A stretch of 64,000 nt of DNA from Lactarius indigo (GCA_025766275.1 JAFKAC010000006.1:186001-250000), one strand, 5' to 3'; positions 26,719 to 39,600 are shown, counted from the stretch's first letter. The notes: generated by a model not told the origin, from the sequence alone. A program made the numbers and translations.

Positions 26719-28495
26719 CTAGATCAGAAACAAGACGGCTCTACCGTCCACCGTCATCGTCGTGCAAGCCACGAGTAAGCCCATTGCGCCTAGTAACACG
26801 GTGCTGGTGCCCACACGCACACCCAGCGGCGCCACATTCGCACCGGGGCTGCCAGCCGCGGACCAATCTCGCCATGCAGATTGGAGCATCAGCGTGAAGG
26901 CTTGGCCCTCGGGGCTCTGCGCGCCTTGGGTGACATAGTTAAGGGGGTCGACAACGGGTGCGAGCCAGCCGTCGTCCGTAAAGTGTGGCGTGCTCACAAA
27001 CGCATTCGACGCCGTGGACGCTGACCCTGGCGCAGACCCCGTCGAGGAGGGTACCACGCTCGATGGTGTCGTGCTTGAGGATGTCGTGCTCGAGATGTTC
27101 GAGGACCGCGATGTCGAGGATGTCGAGGAGGACGTGATCACGGGGTCGCCCGACGCGATGGCAGACGTGCCGTTCGCGGCAAAGAGCGCCGCACGCGTGC
27201 GCTCCGCTTGCCGGACATACCTCTTGTCGCCAGTAAGAAGCGCAAGGCGGTAGACGGTGGCAGCGAGCAGGGCGCTGCTCGACGCATCGTCGAAATTAAT
27301 AGCGTAGTTCTGGTCCGCGTAGTTCTTAAAAAGACCGTTGGCTTGCTGTGGGGGGGCATATGAGACACGACGCGTCAGTATGCAGGTGATGGAGACGTAC
27401 GAGGTGCGGGTACATCGCGCTATGAATCTCGGCGATCCAGTTGCCAAGGTCCTTGATCTGAGCGTTAAAATCCCGAGAAAAGGGTGAACTTTTGAGCGTC
27501 CCGAGCACACGCAACATCCCTGCTGCCGCCCATGCGTTGCCTGCACTCACTCACATCATTCATCTTGTGTGTGAGTGTGATGTACTGCTACGCACCGGTC
27601 GACCAGTGTCCCGAGTCTGTGCCATTCGTACCTAGGACGATGTGCTGCCATAGTCCACCGGCCGAGTTGTCGCGGAGGTAGCTGCGGTACAATTTAACCT
27701 GTTCGCTTGCCGTCGGGACCCCTCATTAATGGCGAGGTCAGGGAATACAAACGTACCTGGTTATAAGCTTCCTGCAGCATCGATTGGTTTCCCGTGGATA
27801 TACCATAATATGCGAGGAAGGGGGGTACCATATACACCGAGTCACTCCTGTCGCAATGGGTAGTATGTTAGGCGACCGGAACGCACAGAAACGGGCCAAA
27901 AAGTAGTTAGTGGTCAGCATACCAGAGCTGCACCTGTGAAGTGACATGCGATATGGCACCGTCGTGGGTCTTCGGCGCCGCCGGGCCAAACAGATATTGG
28001 ATCTGGGCGGTGGCCGCGGCGGCGTAGTACTCGCCGCCAAGATTAGTCCAGTTGGCAATCAGGACGGCTGTCCCGATGCTGACGGGGTCGCCCACGCTGA
28101 AATCCCCCAGTACGAGGGGCTGGCCAGAGCCATTGCTTGGTGGAGGTGGCAGTGCCGCAACAGCGTTTCGCGCAATTGTGAAGACATCGGCGAGGGTATC
28201 GTTCAAGGAAGAATCCAGGTAGGGGGGAGGGGGGAGGGGTATAGAAGGGGTGAGCACAGAAAAGGAGGGAGCGGAGAGCTCGAGGAGAGCTTGGGCGCGG
28301 GTGCCGAGCTCCCAGCTGGTGGGGCGTGTGAGATGGGACGAACATAGACCAGACAGAGTCGCGGGAAACAGCTGACCTGTGGGTCGCACCTTCTGCAAGG
28401 CGTTGTTGCACAGTGTCAATTTGATGGCTTGTGAGGCCCTGCGCCGACACGTAGACCAGAAACAGAGCTAAGAGGGCACTCCAAGAGACAAACAT
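26719..28495 (-). CDS. Secreted or surface six-hairpin glycosidase, GH105-like
   Basis: Signal peptide at the start (MFVSWSALLALFLVYVSAQG, ATG at 28495). The catalytic-type domain contains SWELGTRAQALLEL, FTIARNAVAALPPP, GEYYAAAATAQIQYLFG, a WSDSVYMVPPFLAYYG block split by an intron near 27850-27905, and GHWSTGNAWAAAGMLRVL. Late in the chain is FKNYADQNYAINFDDASS. GH105 enzymes are mostly unsaturated rhamnogalacturonyl hydrolases; the substrate here is unknown. A low-complexity S/T run (about 27000-27150) sits inside the C-terminal third, and the last about 30 residues include a hydrophobic stretch (STVLLGAMGLLVACTTM). Together these suggest a glycosylated stalk and a membrane or GPI anchor. 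At least four introns. The S/T run encodes several tandem SST-like units. Confidence 0.75.
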
Positions 28496-28916
28496 GTTGA
28501 GGGGTGGTTGGTGATCAAGACACAGAACCTGAGCACGAAGCCGAGCACGAAGCCTAGTGGAGCACACCCATGTCTTGGCTACTTCACTTGGCCCAAAGAC
28601 AGTCTAAATTTAGTATGTCATTCGGAGTGCTACAGACGCGATTTTCGCGGGGCACCGCGAATAAGTAAACTCAGTTCCATATTGCCATTTTCACAGAGCA
28701 GTCAGTAATGGAAGTCGAATATCTCGTGATATTTTCCTAAAGCTAGCCCATGCACACGCCTCACGATGTGGTTGTGGCTGGCGGTTGCCAAGACTAGAGA
28801 CGAGTAGGAAAGAACCCAAGATGAGCCGGTCACGGTGGGGCCTGCCCGCGCCACGCGCCACTTCGCACCACTATCCCTGGTCAGCCGGTCCGCCGAGACC
28901 CGCCCATCTCTCTTCA

Positions 28917-29528
28917 ATGGTTCGTCTTATCACACACAATCTCCTCGCCTGCCATGCCAAAGGCTGTACGACGAACAATTATCCTCTCAAGTTCAGCGAT
29001 GTCAAGCTCGCTCTGCGTGAGGCCGAATTCAACCCCGACTTTCTTCGTGGCTTCCTTCCCAGAATAGAGTGGAATGCGCTTGTTCAGGCTTCTCGTGAGG
29101 TAAACAAAAATTCGTCGAATCAGTTGGCTCTTCCACACCTATATTGAAATCGCGCAAAACCAAATTAAACTCGTTCGTCTCATGAAATTCTCTTTATTTT
29201 AAGATCGGTGATTTGTCGCTACCGCTCGAGCAGCCAGAGATGCTCGACGATGACCTCTTGAAGCAACTACACCACGTGCTCCTCGAGGTCTGTGCAAATT
29301 TCCTCGTCGTGTGACTCGCGTCGCGTACCCTGTCTCTCTGACCATGCACCCACAGATTCACGTCGACGAAGGCTCCATGACCTGCCCCAACTGCGGGCAC
29401 GTCTACCCCATCTCGAACGGAATTCCAAATATGGTACGCATTATTTACGGGAGCCGCTCTGTTCACCGAAGGTGTCATCTATCTGATGTTCTCCTGCTTA
29501 GTTATTGGCAGAGCATGAAATAGGGTAG
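28917..29528 (+). CDS. TRM112: TRM112, methyltransferase activator subunit
   Basis: Small zinc-binding protein that stabilises and activates several methyltransferases acting on tRNA, 18S rRNA and the release factor eRF1. The start ATG at 28917 gives MVRLITHNLLACHAKGC. Exon 1 ends at ASRE (about 29099). Exon 2 begins IGDLSLPLEQPEML and ends LLE before a gtctgt donor. Exon 3 reads IHVDEGSMTCPNCGHVYPIS, then NGIPNM, and a last small exon (29502-29528) gives LLAEHEIG and TAG. All cysteines of the family are present (C12, C17 and the CPNC pair). The length, about 125 residues, is normal. The start is about 420 bases from the divergent glycosidase start. Confidence 0.95.
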
Positions 29529-29850
29529 CATTTCTGTCTGTTCACCTGCCTGTTATAGACGGCAGTGCGAGCCGCAAGACAAGAAAGAGAGGATCGAAAT
29601 GTGTAGATAGTTCAGATAGGAGCAGAGCAGAGACTAAGAACATGACACGGGCCGATGGCTTATCGATAATCCAGACGCAGACAAGCGAAGACAGGTTAGA
29701 CGTGTTCGAGACGAGAGCGCACAAGGGAGAAAGAGGGCCTGGAAGAGCGATAACGCGGAACAGTGACTCGGACGCACGGACGCGGACGCAACAGATATCG
29801 TCGACGCAAAAGCATGGATGTTCATTTTCGTACGCGTATAAGGTATATAA

Positions 29851-31010
29851 CGAGCTTGGTCATTGAGTTGTTGACGGTCAACGTAGTCCTTACAATGACC
29901 ACCTGAGCTCGCTTCTCCAATGACTCCAGCGCCTCGTCGTCCACTGCGCACCCGACCAACACCACTTCCAGCCCAGACCGCGCGCTCACGGCTTCCACCA
30001 GCTCCGCGCCTACATTCACCTCGCGGTTAGCCACAGCGTCAGTAGCGCCGACACTGTCGGGGAGCGCCGCCACCACCGCGCAATGGACCGTACAATGGAC
30101 GACGAAGACCCTCTGAAGGTGGAGGAGAAGTGGGTCCACAGATGCGGAGAGTACGCGGAGGGCTGAAACGCATTCGGAATTGCAGTGCATGCGCAGGGTC
30201 TTTACAGATGGCAACGCGGTAAGCAACGCCTTCCATTGTTTCGCAGCGTCCGACGCGCTGTGCCCATTGGCGATGTCGATTAAGGTCTCTGGCGCAAATG
30301 GTGAGGTCCTCGATACGTGTGGTGCGGAGGTGCGCGCACAAACGCGCAAGAGAGAAGAACGAGAACGTGCTGGGGCGGGCGGACGGGTCATTTGCCCGCT
30401 GGTCAAAGGCACCACCAAACCAACTGACGTGAAACAGAAAGAGCCCGTCCTCACGCGCAGACGCGCTCGCACTTCCAGAGCCCGTCCGGAACCACACGTC
30501 GAGTGAGCCGCGGTCGGACCCGCCCGTCACGTGTGCGACCCGCAGGCCGTCGTCGTCAGTGAATGGTGCAGAGTCGGGTGGGACGAGGGCCGGCACGCCC
30601 GTGAACATGTTCGCCAAGCGGAACCAGCTCCGGATCCCGCCCCTCTGCCAGACGAGCTGTCTGCGCGGCGTGGAAGGCGCATCGATGCGCGAGGAGAGTA
30701 TCACGAGGCGGCGCGGGGTAGTGTCGTGGAAGGAGAGTAGCGAGAGGTGCCGCAGAGGCGGGTCTGTCTCGTCCCATACATCGCGAATGTGCTCTATGCG
30801 CAGCACCTCGAGCAGCGGCATCTCACACAGGGCCATGAGCAGATCGAATAAGCTCAGTGCCTGCGCTGGTCGTGAAGTGCGTGATGCGAATGAGGAGCCG
30901 GCGCGGTGCATGGATGTATATGGATGTGCTTTCGAACCTAAGGTGGCGAAGGTACGGAGCATTTCGGCCAAAAAAACGCCTTTGAGAGGCCGACGGACTG
31001 TCCATTGTAG
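29851..31010 (-). pseudogene. Degenerate F-box/LRR-type gene remnant
   Basis: A leucine-rich Agaricomycete F-box-type protein can be followed only by changing frames. Frame one has RRFFGRNAPYLRHLRFEST. Frame two, from about 30900, has LSLFDLLMALCEMPLLEVLR, then HIRDVWDETDPPLRHLSLLS, and on to LCAHLRTTRIEDLTI. Frame three, from about 30310, has PETLIDIANGHSASDAAKQW and SVKTLRMHCNSECVSALRVL, ending KLVIYLIRVRK. No splice signals join these frames, and no F-box (LPxxLL) is found upstream. I read this as a truncated gene with at least two frameshifts. An unusual intron pattern or assembly errors could also explain it. Confidence 0.5.
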
Positions 31011-31364
31011 TTGTACAATATACTGTACAAGTGGGGTACGTTGCACTGAGATGGAATTGTGGTGCCGCGGCTTGCGTCGAACAGAGCATACCCGATGAGA
31101 TCTTTCCCGCCAAAAAGAAGAAAATAAATTCAGCAAGCGTTATATACCCCGCGTTAGATCTAGTGTGAGAAGTTCCTCTATTGATGAACGCCTCCCATTG
31201 ATATAAACTCGTCCATTCCCAGGCTCTCGTCAGGAGATGCCTGCACCGCGTAACCAGCAGATAAAGCGCCATGTACTTCTTACAATACACCACCCGGGTG
31301 TCCACAACCGGAAAAAAATACACGTCGTATTTCGGCATGAAAGAAAGTCCCGCCATGCGGAACA

Positions 31365-32664
31365 TTATGCCACGATGATGCGTGAATCTCGGGTTATGCC
31401 CTCTTGGACCGCCGCGAGGGTGTCCTGCGTATGGAGCAACAGATAAGTGACAGCGACTCCCAAAAGGTTAGAGAGTTGGGGTACTCACTCGTGCACCTCG
31501 ATGCGAACACTGGGTCGACTCAGCACCGACGCGGCCCTGCGGTGCTCACGGTCACGGTGATGCGTGCCCGTGTATACGGAGCCCGCCTTCATGGGATTTC
31601 CGTCCTTGTCATTGGTCCCTGAAATGCGCCGCACGCGACGCTCGGGCTGCTTTCCTTTAGAAATGGCTGATCGTAGAGGCATCCGTTCCTCTTCGGGAGG
31701 AGGTACCAAGCGTGGTGGGGGACTCGGCGCGGATCTGCGGCTCGGTCCACCAACGGTGATCGCGACGGGTTGTGGGGGTGGGAGGAGCGGCACGGACGAG
31801 GATGGGCCTGCTACCTGCGAGGCAGACGCATGGATCGACGCAACCTCCTGACGATGTCGCTCGTTGTTCGCTGAAAAAGGGCAGGACATTATGGGACGGT
31901 GCGTCAAGTGTTTGGGGTAGGTACGAACCTTCGAGGAGCCTTAAGTCCGCCTCACGGTGGAAACTCTGCATGAGCGCAGAATACCGCTTGACTTGCCACC
32001 CCATCTGAGCAGCACGGGCCTTGTTCCCCTGTACTTGCGCCCACTGCTTCTCTTCCTTGAACCTGCGGCGCTCGCTGTCTGCCATGCTCGCCTTCTTGCG
32101 CAGCGCGGCGACCTCGCGTTCGAGAGGGGTCATTGTATGATTGGGGTCTATCCAGTCGGACAGCGAGTCCCACGTATTCGTCGTATTTGTGATGGCGGTC
32201 GTGACGGACGGGTCGGCCTCGAGGAAGGCGCGTCGACGGCGGTTGTGATCACGCATGCGGTCATCATCGTACGCGGCGCGGAGCTGCACCAGACGTCGTC
32301 GGCGTGGGTAGTCAGAAACGACGGAACCTTCATAGTAGGCGTCTTCCTGATCGCCATCTTCTAGAACTTGGGAGAGAATGTCGGTGAACAAGACACCAAC
32401 GGCGACACCAAGGAGGGTGCATGCACACCCGGTGGCATCATATGTGACAACGAAGTTGACAAGGAGACGAGCGCCAATGCCGAAGCCCACAGGGAGGGTA
32501 ATGAAGGGAAATTCCATGAGGACGTGATATAGGGCTACGCCCTGCCAAAGGCCGCTGAGCACATGATCCTCGATGCCAGGAACACGAAAGGTAAAGAACT
32601 TGTTGTACACTATACGTGCTCCAAGGCCAAGCAAAAGGGAAAGCGCGGTCGTGAACTGGGGCAT
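31365..32664 (-). CDS. Membrane protein with C-terminal coiled coil, function unknown
   Basis: The start is ATG at 32664 (MPQFTTALSLLLGLG). The first about 110 residues hold three or four hydrophobic segments (ALSLLLGLGARIVYN, GVALYHVLMEFPFITLPVG, CTLLGVAVGVLFTDIL). A basic/acidic region follows, then a predicted coiled coil (PLEREVAALRKKASMADSER, RRFKEEKQWAQVQ). An intron at about 31870-31930 joins LRLLE to ANNERHRQEVASIH. A proline-rich tail follows. The frame stops at 31485 just after IEVHE, but splicing gag|gtgcac to cgcag|GACACC (about 31432) would give a final exon DTLAAVQEGITRDSRIIVA ending at 31365. A competing donor (ga|gtgagt) would give ETPSRRSKRA instead. I prefer the first. I do not recognise the family. 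Confidence 0.62.
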
Positions 32665-33709
32665 GTACTTAACCAAGTGTGACAGCTTTACCGTTTGCCG
32701 TGAAATGAACCTGGGTCATTTAATCACGTGATCGAGTTCTCAGAAACAGAACCACCCCGTTCTCTTCATTTCTCGCTCCTACTGTGAAGGATTCTTGCGT
32801 CACTCCCCATGTGCTATCTGATGTGATCATCCGCGTTTTGACGCGACGAGATGAGCCGAATCCCGAGATAAAAATCGGTAGCACAGATACGTGTTCGGGC
32901 CCTTCTGCCGTCCGTGCGAGTGCTTCTGTCTAGATCTACCGTTTGCCGCCTTCCCTCCCGGCCTTGCACGGACGCTGTCCAAATTTCCAAGTATTTCTGT
33001 GACCGCAGTCACAGAAAATCCGTTCTAATTTTTTGCTACTCGCGTTCTCTTCAGTAATTTACCAGGTAGTTGTAGTTGTGCCTGTACCCCTTCGTCCCCA
33101 CAGCCGCACCGACCATGTGTTGCTTGGGACAATTGTGTCACTAGCTGCATTTTAGAGTCTTTCCGGGTATGTCATTTCCTTCGAGGCCCGGAGCCTGCGC
33201 ACGCGTGCCTGGGCATTTCTCTTTTGCCGAATATCGTATGCCAAATTCCAAAGTCCCGGCCGGAGTCCTGAATTATCCACGCCCACACCAGGTCTGCGCA
33301 GCAGCCTAATGAGCTATCGACTGTCAGTGGGGCTAAAGAGATTGTGCCCTCTCGGATCCGAGGGACACTTCGTCAGCACTAGCCATGAGGCATGAGGGCT
33401 CGTTCTCATTTGATAGCCACGAATTACGGTCGTCACAGCCATCACTGTCACTCGTATCGGACGAAAAGATTTGGTGCTTTTCATGGTGCCGCTAGGGGAG
33501 AACCTAGACAAAGCAATCACAGACGTCGGAATAGTGTGAAATCGTGTACACGCTGTGACGACAACATCCTACAACATGCCCTCTAATAAAGAGCGGCATG
33601 AGAGAAGCGGTGACAAATGGCCAGCCGACGATTCAAGTCGACAAACGGGCAACGAACCAATCAGAAGGCTCCCTTTCTTGGACTTCGGTTCAAAGTACAG
33701 TAGGGTTGG
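32665..33709. other. 1 kb gap without recognised gene
   Basis: Holds the upstream region of the membrane-protein gene (left) and the 3' flank of SLU7 (right). Short frames of 60-68 codons occur with no motif. I see no repeat or RNA gene. Confidence 0.5.
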
Positions 33710-35638
33710 CTAATCGTCAGTGTCAACGTAATTCGCCATTGGATCGTCCATTCGGCTCCTTTCACGGCGATATCGTTCTGTAAAGGATAATGTTGAGACC
33801 TGGATCGAGCGTTAATAAACTGGAGGAACGTACCAAGGTCATCCTCCGTGACATCAAACTTCTTATTCTCAAGAGCCTCCTCGTTCTTCGTCTTTTTGCT
33901 GAATCGGTCGTCACCCTCGTTTACCCTCGACTTGCGTTTGCGCTCCTCGGCTAGCTTGCTCTGCTCCGCCTCAACGTCAATATCTCCCCTCCGTTGTTTC
34001 CCTTTGTCTCCACCCTCTCCAGCAGATAATTTCAAGGCCGAATCTTCTGGAGGTGGTCCGCCCACGAGTAGATTTTGCGCGCTCGACGCTGCGGCAGCCT
34101 GTTTCCCTGCCTCGCCAGTGCAGTACGAAATGTGCACGGTGGAGTGACAACATGCATAGCCCCATGTACTTGACCCTGCGTCGTACCACGACCCCCACAC
34201 AGACGTGTGATTGTTAAGATACACTATGAAGGACGTTCAGGTTAGGGCAGATGAAAAAGTAGACACAACACGAACCATCTTCTGGATATTTCGACCTCGC
34301 CTTCGCTCGCTCCTTCCCATGGATAACTTGACCAGCCCGAGAATATTCAACGTACTCCTCTGTCTGACCCAGCCGCAACTCCTTCGGGGCCGTCTCCAAG
34401 TACTCCTCCCCCCCGTACTTGGCGAGAACGCCGACCTTCGATGAGTCGCGGAGCTCTTCCTTCTTCTCTTTGTACGCTTGGTGAAGAAGTTGGCCTTGTG
34501 TCGGATTCGCGTTCAGGTGAACGTCGTTCCCACGAGCCGCCGACTGCCATGCAAAGAGTTGCAGCTCTTGCACTTCTGGAGCCTCCCCAGAGTACCGTAG
34601 AAAGTTGTCTCCGGCAAAGACCGCCTTCGCCCAAGTCCGTGTTAGTATCCTTAATCGAAGCCCGATAGCCAAACGACGCCACGTACCTCTTCTGGGGCAA
34701 CGCTCTGTAATGGGTTATCACGCATGGAGCGTGTCTTGGGGTCATAGTAGGCACTCGATGGGTCCAAGTTGATGAGGTACTTGGCGGTGTCCTCTCGAAT
34801 ACGCAGGTTTCGCACCGTGATTCGCGTCTTTGTGTCCATCTTTTGCCCAACTGCGTCTGCGGCGTCGGCATATTTGTCCTCGTCTGCATCCTCCTCGTCG
34901 CTAGAACCAAAGTCCGGGTCACCCTCTTTACCATCAGCCTTGCCTGCCTTGGCTACCTTGCGCACAGCAGCCATGTCCGTCGTCGTTTGTTTGTCGATTT
35001 CCTCCTCACGGAGGCGCTGCCTCTCTGCCTCGATCGCCTCGTACTCGTCGTATATTTTCTTGTGTTCAGCGGGGTCGTATCCGTTCCATCGATCGCGTTT
35101 CGCGTCATATCCAGCCTCGATGTTCTGTATGACTTCGTCTGGAGCGATGTCCCTGCTGGTGTACTTGGCGCCTTTTTTACGTGGCCGCTCGAGGCAGTCT
35201 TGTCGCTTGTGCGTCATCGCACCGCAATTTTCACATGCGCCTTTTCGATACTTCTTCGCAGCGGGTCCCGCTGTAACATTTCTGTCGTACCATTGGTCGA
35301 GTTTGTTGGAAGAACGGTCGTCTGCGGGCCGACGTTGGTGGCTGAGGGAGGGTGCGCCTGTGTCCAGGTACCATGGTGCCTGCGAGATGTACTCTGCAAT
35401 AAACGGTGAGACAGTTCAAAAGAAAATGAACAGAGTCAGTTCGTACGCGGAATATGGGGATTGATGGGTTTGCCCTCCTCATCGAGAGCGGCCGGAGCCG
35501 TACCAGCTTTCCGGGCTGCATCCAGGTCCTTTTGGCGACGAAATTCCTCTCGAGATAGCTTACCGACAGCTACAGCATAAATATAAGGGCGTTAAATACG
35601 AATGCTAATCGGGGTCACATACCGCTTGAGGACGCCAT
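33710..35638 (-). CDS. SLU7: Pre-mRNA splicing factor SLU7
   Basis: Second-step splicing factor that influences 3' splice-site choice. The start is a tiny exon, ATG at 35638 (MASSA), spliced to [20 protein letters not shown], then GKPINPHIP. Next come [12 protein letters not shown], the CCHC knuckle [14 protein letters not shown], the SLU7 core [18 protein letters not shown], then [54 protein letters not shown] and [15 protein letters not shown]. After an intron comes [20 protein letters not shown]. The last intron (ends near 33785) restores [20 protein letters not shown] and VDTDD before TAG at 33710-33712. All core blocks are intact. High-GC antisense frames over this gene are shadows. Confidence 0.95.
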
Positions 35639-36695
35639 TGTATGACACGGTCAGAGGTTTAACTTGATCAGTCACCAATTCGGAGCAGTGATGCTGTGAT
35701 TATATAATCATCCTACACACACTCCGACCGTTTGGCTGTCGGCTGCATAGAACTTCTTTGTCCTGCCATTCTCTCATCTGTGGTCAAGTAGACACCTCCA
35801 ATTTATATTCCTGTTACTCAGTCTATGACCCACGATGAGATCGTTTTGGTAGTAGACAAATTGCTTAGGTTATGGCTTCGATTATTCCCTCGTCTGGAGT
35901 TTAAGGCTACGTTTGCAACGTCCGCCCTGGACACTGTGACCGACACTGCGATACCAAGTCGTTCAGCCGTGGTGCATAATGCATATGCTTCGATGAGCTC
36001 TTGTCGTTGTCAGGCTCCTAAGCAAAACACATGTTTGGAGCGGTTCTATCTAGACGTTAATACAAGTACTCCAATTGTGACCGTGCACGAAAGTAGAAAG
36101 GTCTAGGGGAGTTTCGTATCCGCCCGTCACCCAGACGTTACTTTGGGGGTGAAGATTTGCTCTATGTAACGGCGAGACCACATTAAAAACTCATCGTTGC
36201 TACCGCAAAGCCATCTCTATCGTTTATCTTGGATTGATTGGCGAAGTCAACCTGTCCGGTGGTGACCGTCTTCCCTGTCATGGCGTCCCACTTCCGCAAA
36301 CGCTCGCTCTACTCCGAGCAGACTTCAAGTCATAGTATGTTTCCTCCGAGTAGAGAGACGAAGCAATTGCCTTCATAATTGCCTGCCATACAATCACGGA
36401 GTATCTTGTGACCAACTTCCAGTCATGGCAAAGAGATGGACCCTGTAGGTAGTCCTTCATCACCTAGAAGCGCTTGTTTACAGTAAAATTATAATTGAAT
36501 GGAGGCAATACTAATGGAAAGCTGCAATCACAACATATGTGTACACGTGTACAACTGGGTGAAGCATCAGAGTGTTATAGTGTATTGGAATAGAAGAACG
36601 GTGCTAGTAAGGTTAAAACAAAGGTGCCATGACGCGACGAGCAAGAGCAGATATGGAATCAAAGAGGGAGGGGAAACAGTAGCACGCAATGATGA
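35639..36695. other. 1 kb gap between SLU7 and CHD1
   Basis: No supported gene. A stretch at about 35825-36106 is open on the plus strand (93 codons) and also partly on the minus strand (a run reading QELIEAYALCTTAERLG), but neither has family marks or a convincing exon chain. Part of this gap should be the SLU7 promoter and the 3' UTR of CHD1. Confidence 0.45.
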
Positions 36696-39600
36696 TCACC
36701 GATGTGGCTTGCCATTTGTTTTGACAGAAGATGACGGAGCTGCAGCACCATTGCCGGCTGGCTTGCCATTCGAACTTAACCGCGGCCTTTTCGGTACGTT
36801 TGCATCCCCAGCTTCCTTGATCACCATCTTTGCGTGAATCTCTTCGAGCTTAGCGGCCCTGACTTTCTTAGGCCAGAATAACGTGACGAATCTAAGGTGA
36901 CCCAATGTTCAGAAAAAGGTGTAAGTCGAGTGGGTTTATACGCACGTCCAGAGGTGCCTTCTCCATCTATCTCGGTCTTCTCCTGCGGCTTGCTTGGCAT
37001 CTAGGACGACCTCTATGCGCCGACCAATGGCAGCTAGAGACTCTTTCAGGATGGCGACTTTGTCGTCCCGTGGCATATCTCCGCCACTCAACTTCAATTG
37101 TTTCTGCAAGAACGCTTAACAGACCGATCGCTACTATTGAAGAGGAGGACTTACCAACTGCTTTTTGACAGGACGAAGTTCCTCCTTGGTGGCTGCTTCA
37201 TCCATAGAAGGGCTGCCGAGATCAGGTTACTCCAACATCACCGCGGGACTGGGAAACACTCGCCATTCATCCGATGACTCTGAGTCAGTAAAGGTCGGCG
37301 TTGGTCGGCGTTTCCGTTTCCGCGCGCTCGTATCCTCGACTGAGGCAACAGCCTCACTCTCTGCACGCCGCTTGTTGCTTCCACTGTACGAGGACGAGGC
37401 AACAGGTGGCGGCGACACGGAAGCTCTCAACTGTCCTTTTGTTCGGAGCGAAGTCTCGTATAATCGGAGCTTCTCTTCGTGGTCCCGTAGGAGGCCCAAA
37501 AGATAGTCGCCACGCCGCACTAGGTGGATCGCGTTCGGGATGGGCTTGGTTGACGCATCTTCACCCTTCTTGCCCTCCTCTAAGAAGAATTTGTCCGACA
37601 AACCGAGTTTTAGGTCCTTGGCGATGACTTCCCAGTTGCCAAAACCATAGAGGTATGCACCGACGAGTAACATAGAGTCCTCTTGCGGACCCCACCGACC
37701 AGACCAATTGAGCGTGGGACGAATGTTGTCTACCGGGATCGACCACGTGTACATGTCTTCTGGGTTGAGTAGACTGAGGATATTGTAAAGGATGTGCAAA
37801 TCCCTTGTTCTGGAGAGGACGGTCTCGGCGTTTATATTCCCGACGTTTCTGTATGTCACCAACACTGCCTTGCTTTTCTGGGCAGTGGTCAGGGTCTCTC
37901 CGGCGGCCACACGAGTTTGTTTCTGCGTATTGTTCTCATCGACAGCGCCGGCACAAAGTTCAACGATGTCGTCAGCAACATCGATGATCATCCCCTTGTT
38001 TTTGTCCTGGAGCTTTGCGTCGCCGACCTTGATGAAGAGTTAGCAGCATTCCCATTTTCTAACCAACGCAACTCACAATGATATCATAACGCTGCCGAAT
38101 GTCACCCCACTTTTGCATGCTGCGGATGAGAACACGGACATCACGCTCTTTGAGCTCCATCGCTTTTTGACTGGCACTCTTCCGAGTTGGAGCTGGGCCT
38201 TTCGGCTTCTTATTGGCAGAAGCGGAGACGGGTTGATCGACGTCCATGCCCTCGTAAGATACCGGTGCATGTGACCGCTTCCGGTCCTTGGTATCTAGCG
38301 CAGCAAGCTCCTCCGCTTTCCGCTGGTCTTCCTCGCGTTCAACCTTTTGTCGTTCATCAAGAGGGATGATCTCCTCCCAGCTTATTTCGGTCTTGACGTC
38401 ACTGACAGACGCAACGGATGCAAGGAAGCCCTCGCCACCGAGAGACGCGCCACCATCTCCACCTGTGATGGTTTCGTGGTCCTCGGCGCGGTTGAGGATA
38501 TCGTCGAGATCCATTTCGTCGAGCTTCTTGTCCTGCAGTGTATTGTCTTTGTCGAACCTGAGGCCAAAATGTTGATATTGCTAGAGAGCTAGTAGAAAGA
38601 AGGGACGTACAGTTTCTGGGCGCCGTACTTGAGCACAGCTGTGAGCTCTTCCCTGCTAAGGTTGTCCGGTTTTGTCACATCCTTGCCATTGCCCGTCTTG
38701 CCACTAAGATGGGCTTGCGATGTGTCCATCTGATTGATGACTGTGGCAAGGCAGCAAAACTCGTCAGCCACAGCTTTGTACAATTCAAGACACAATCGTT
38801 CACTCACTGGCATACTCAAGAACCATTTTCTTTTTGGCCCGCTCCAGAACGTCTTCCTCCATTGTGTCTTTGCTTACAAAGCGGTACACACTGACATGTG
38901 ACTTTTGGCCAATTCGATGGGCACGCGCCATGGCCTGCAAATCATTTTGCGGGTTCCAGTCGCTCTGCAGACATCAACTCGGTTTTGTCTTTCACCAATA
39001 CAGCGAATGAGAACTCACGTCAAAGATAATCACCGTGTCAGCTGTTTCCAGGTTGATGCCGAGACCACCAGCACGTGTGGAAAGTAGGAAGACAAAGTCC
39101 GGAGAACCCGGTGCATTGAAGTGGGCGATAGATTTCTTCCGTGCGTCTGACGACACCATCCCATCCAACCGTTGATGGAGGTAATTCCGGAAGGATAGAT
39201 AATCACTGAGGATGTCCAACATGCGGACCATTTGACTGAATATGAGCACGCGGTGGCCGTCACTGCGCAAACGAGCCAGTAATTTGTCGAGTAACACCAT
39301 CTTTCCACTATTCATGACCAAGCCCTTCAGGGTCTCCTCGGCGGATTCTGTCTTCATTTCGGCACCGTCGAAGAGGAATGGGTGATTAGCAGCCTTCTTG
39401 AGCTCCATAGCTGTATGAACGTGATCAGCGCAGAGTTGTAAGACAAACGTGTTGTCTCTGACCGATGTTCAAGAGACTGATGTTGCCGTTTCCGCTCGCG
39501 CTCTTCTGAAGTGCTTGAAAATTCTTGGTCAGGATGTTCTTGTAGTAATGTGTTTGCATGGCACTCATTTCCACGCGCAAGATGCGTTCGCTTTTTGTTG

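Noticed and set aside
31011..31030. Inverted repeat TTGTACA-6-TGTACAA
   Set aside because: Seven-base arms next to a decayed F-box gene are easily explained by chance; no second element supports a mobile element end.
34769..35464. Long plus-strand frames over SLU7
   Set aside because: They are composition shadows of an intact minus-strand SLU7 with all family motifs.
35825..36106. 93-codon plus-strand frame, with a partly open minus strand
   Set aside because: No family mark, no exon chain and no codon pattern that separates the two strands; could be chance.
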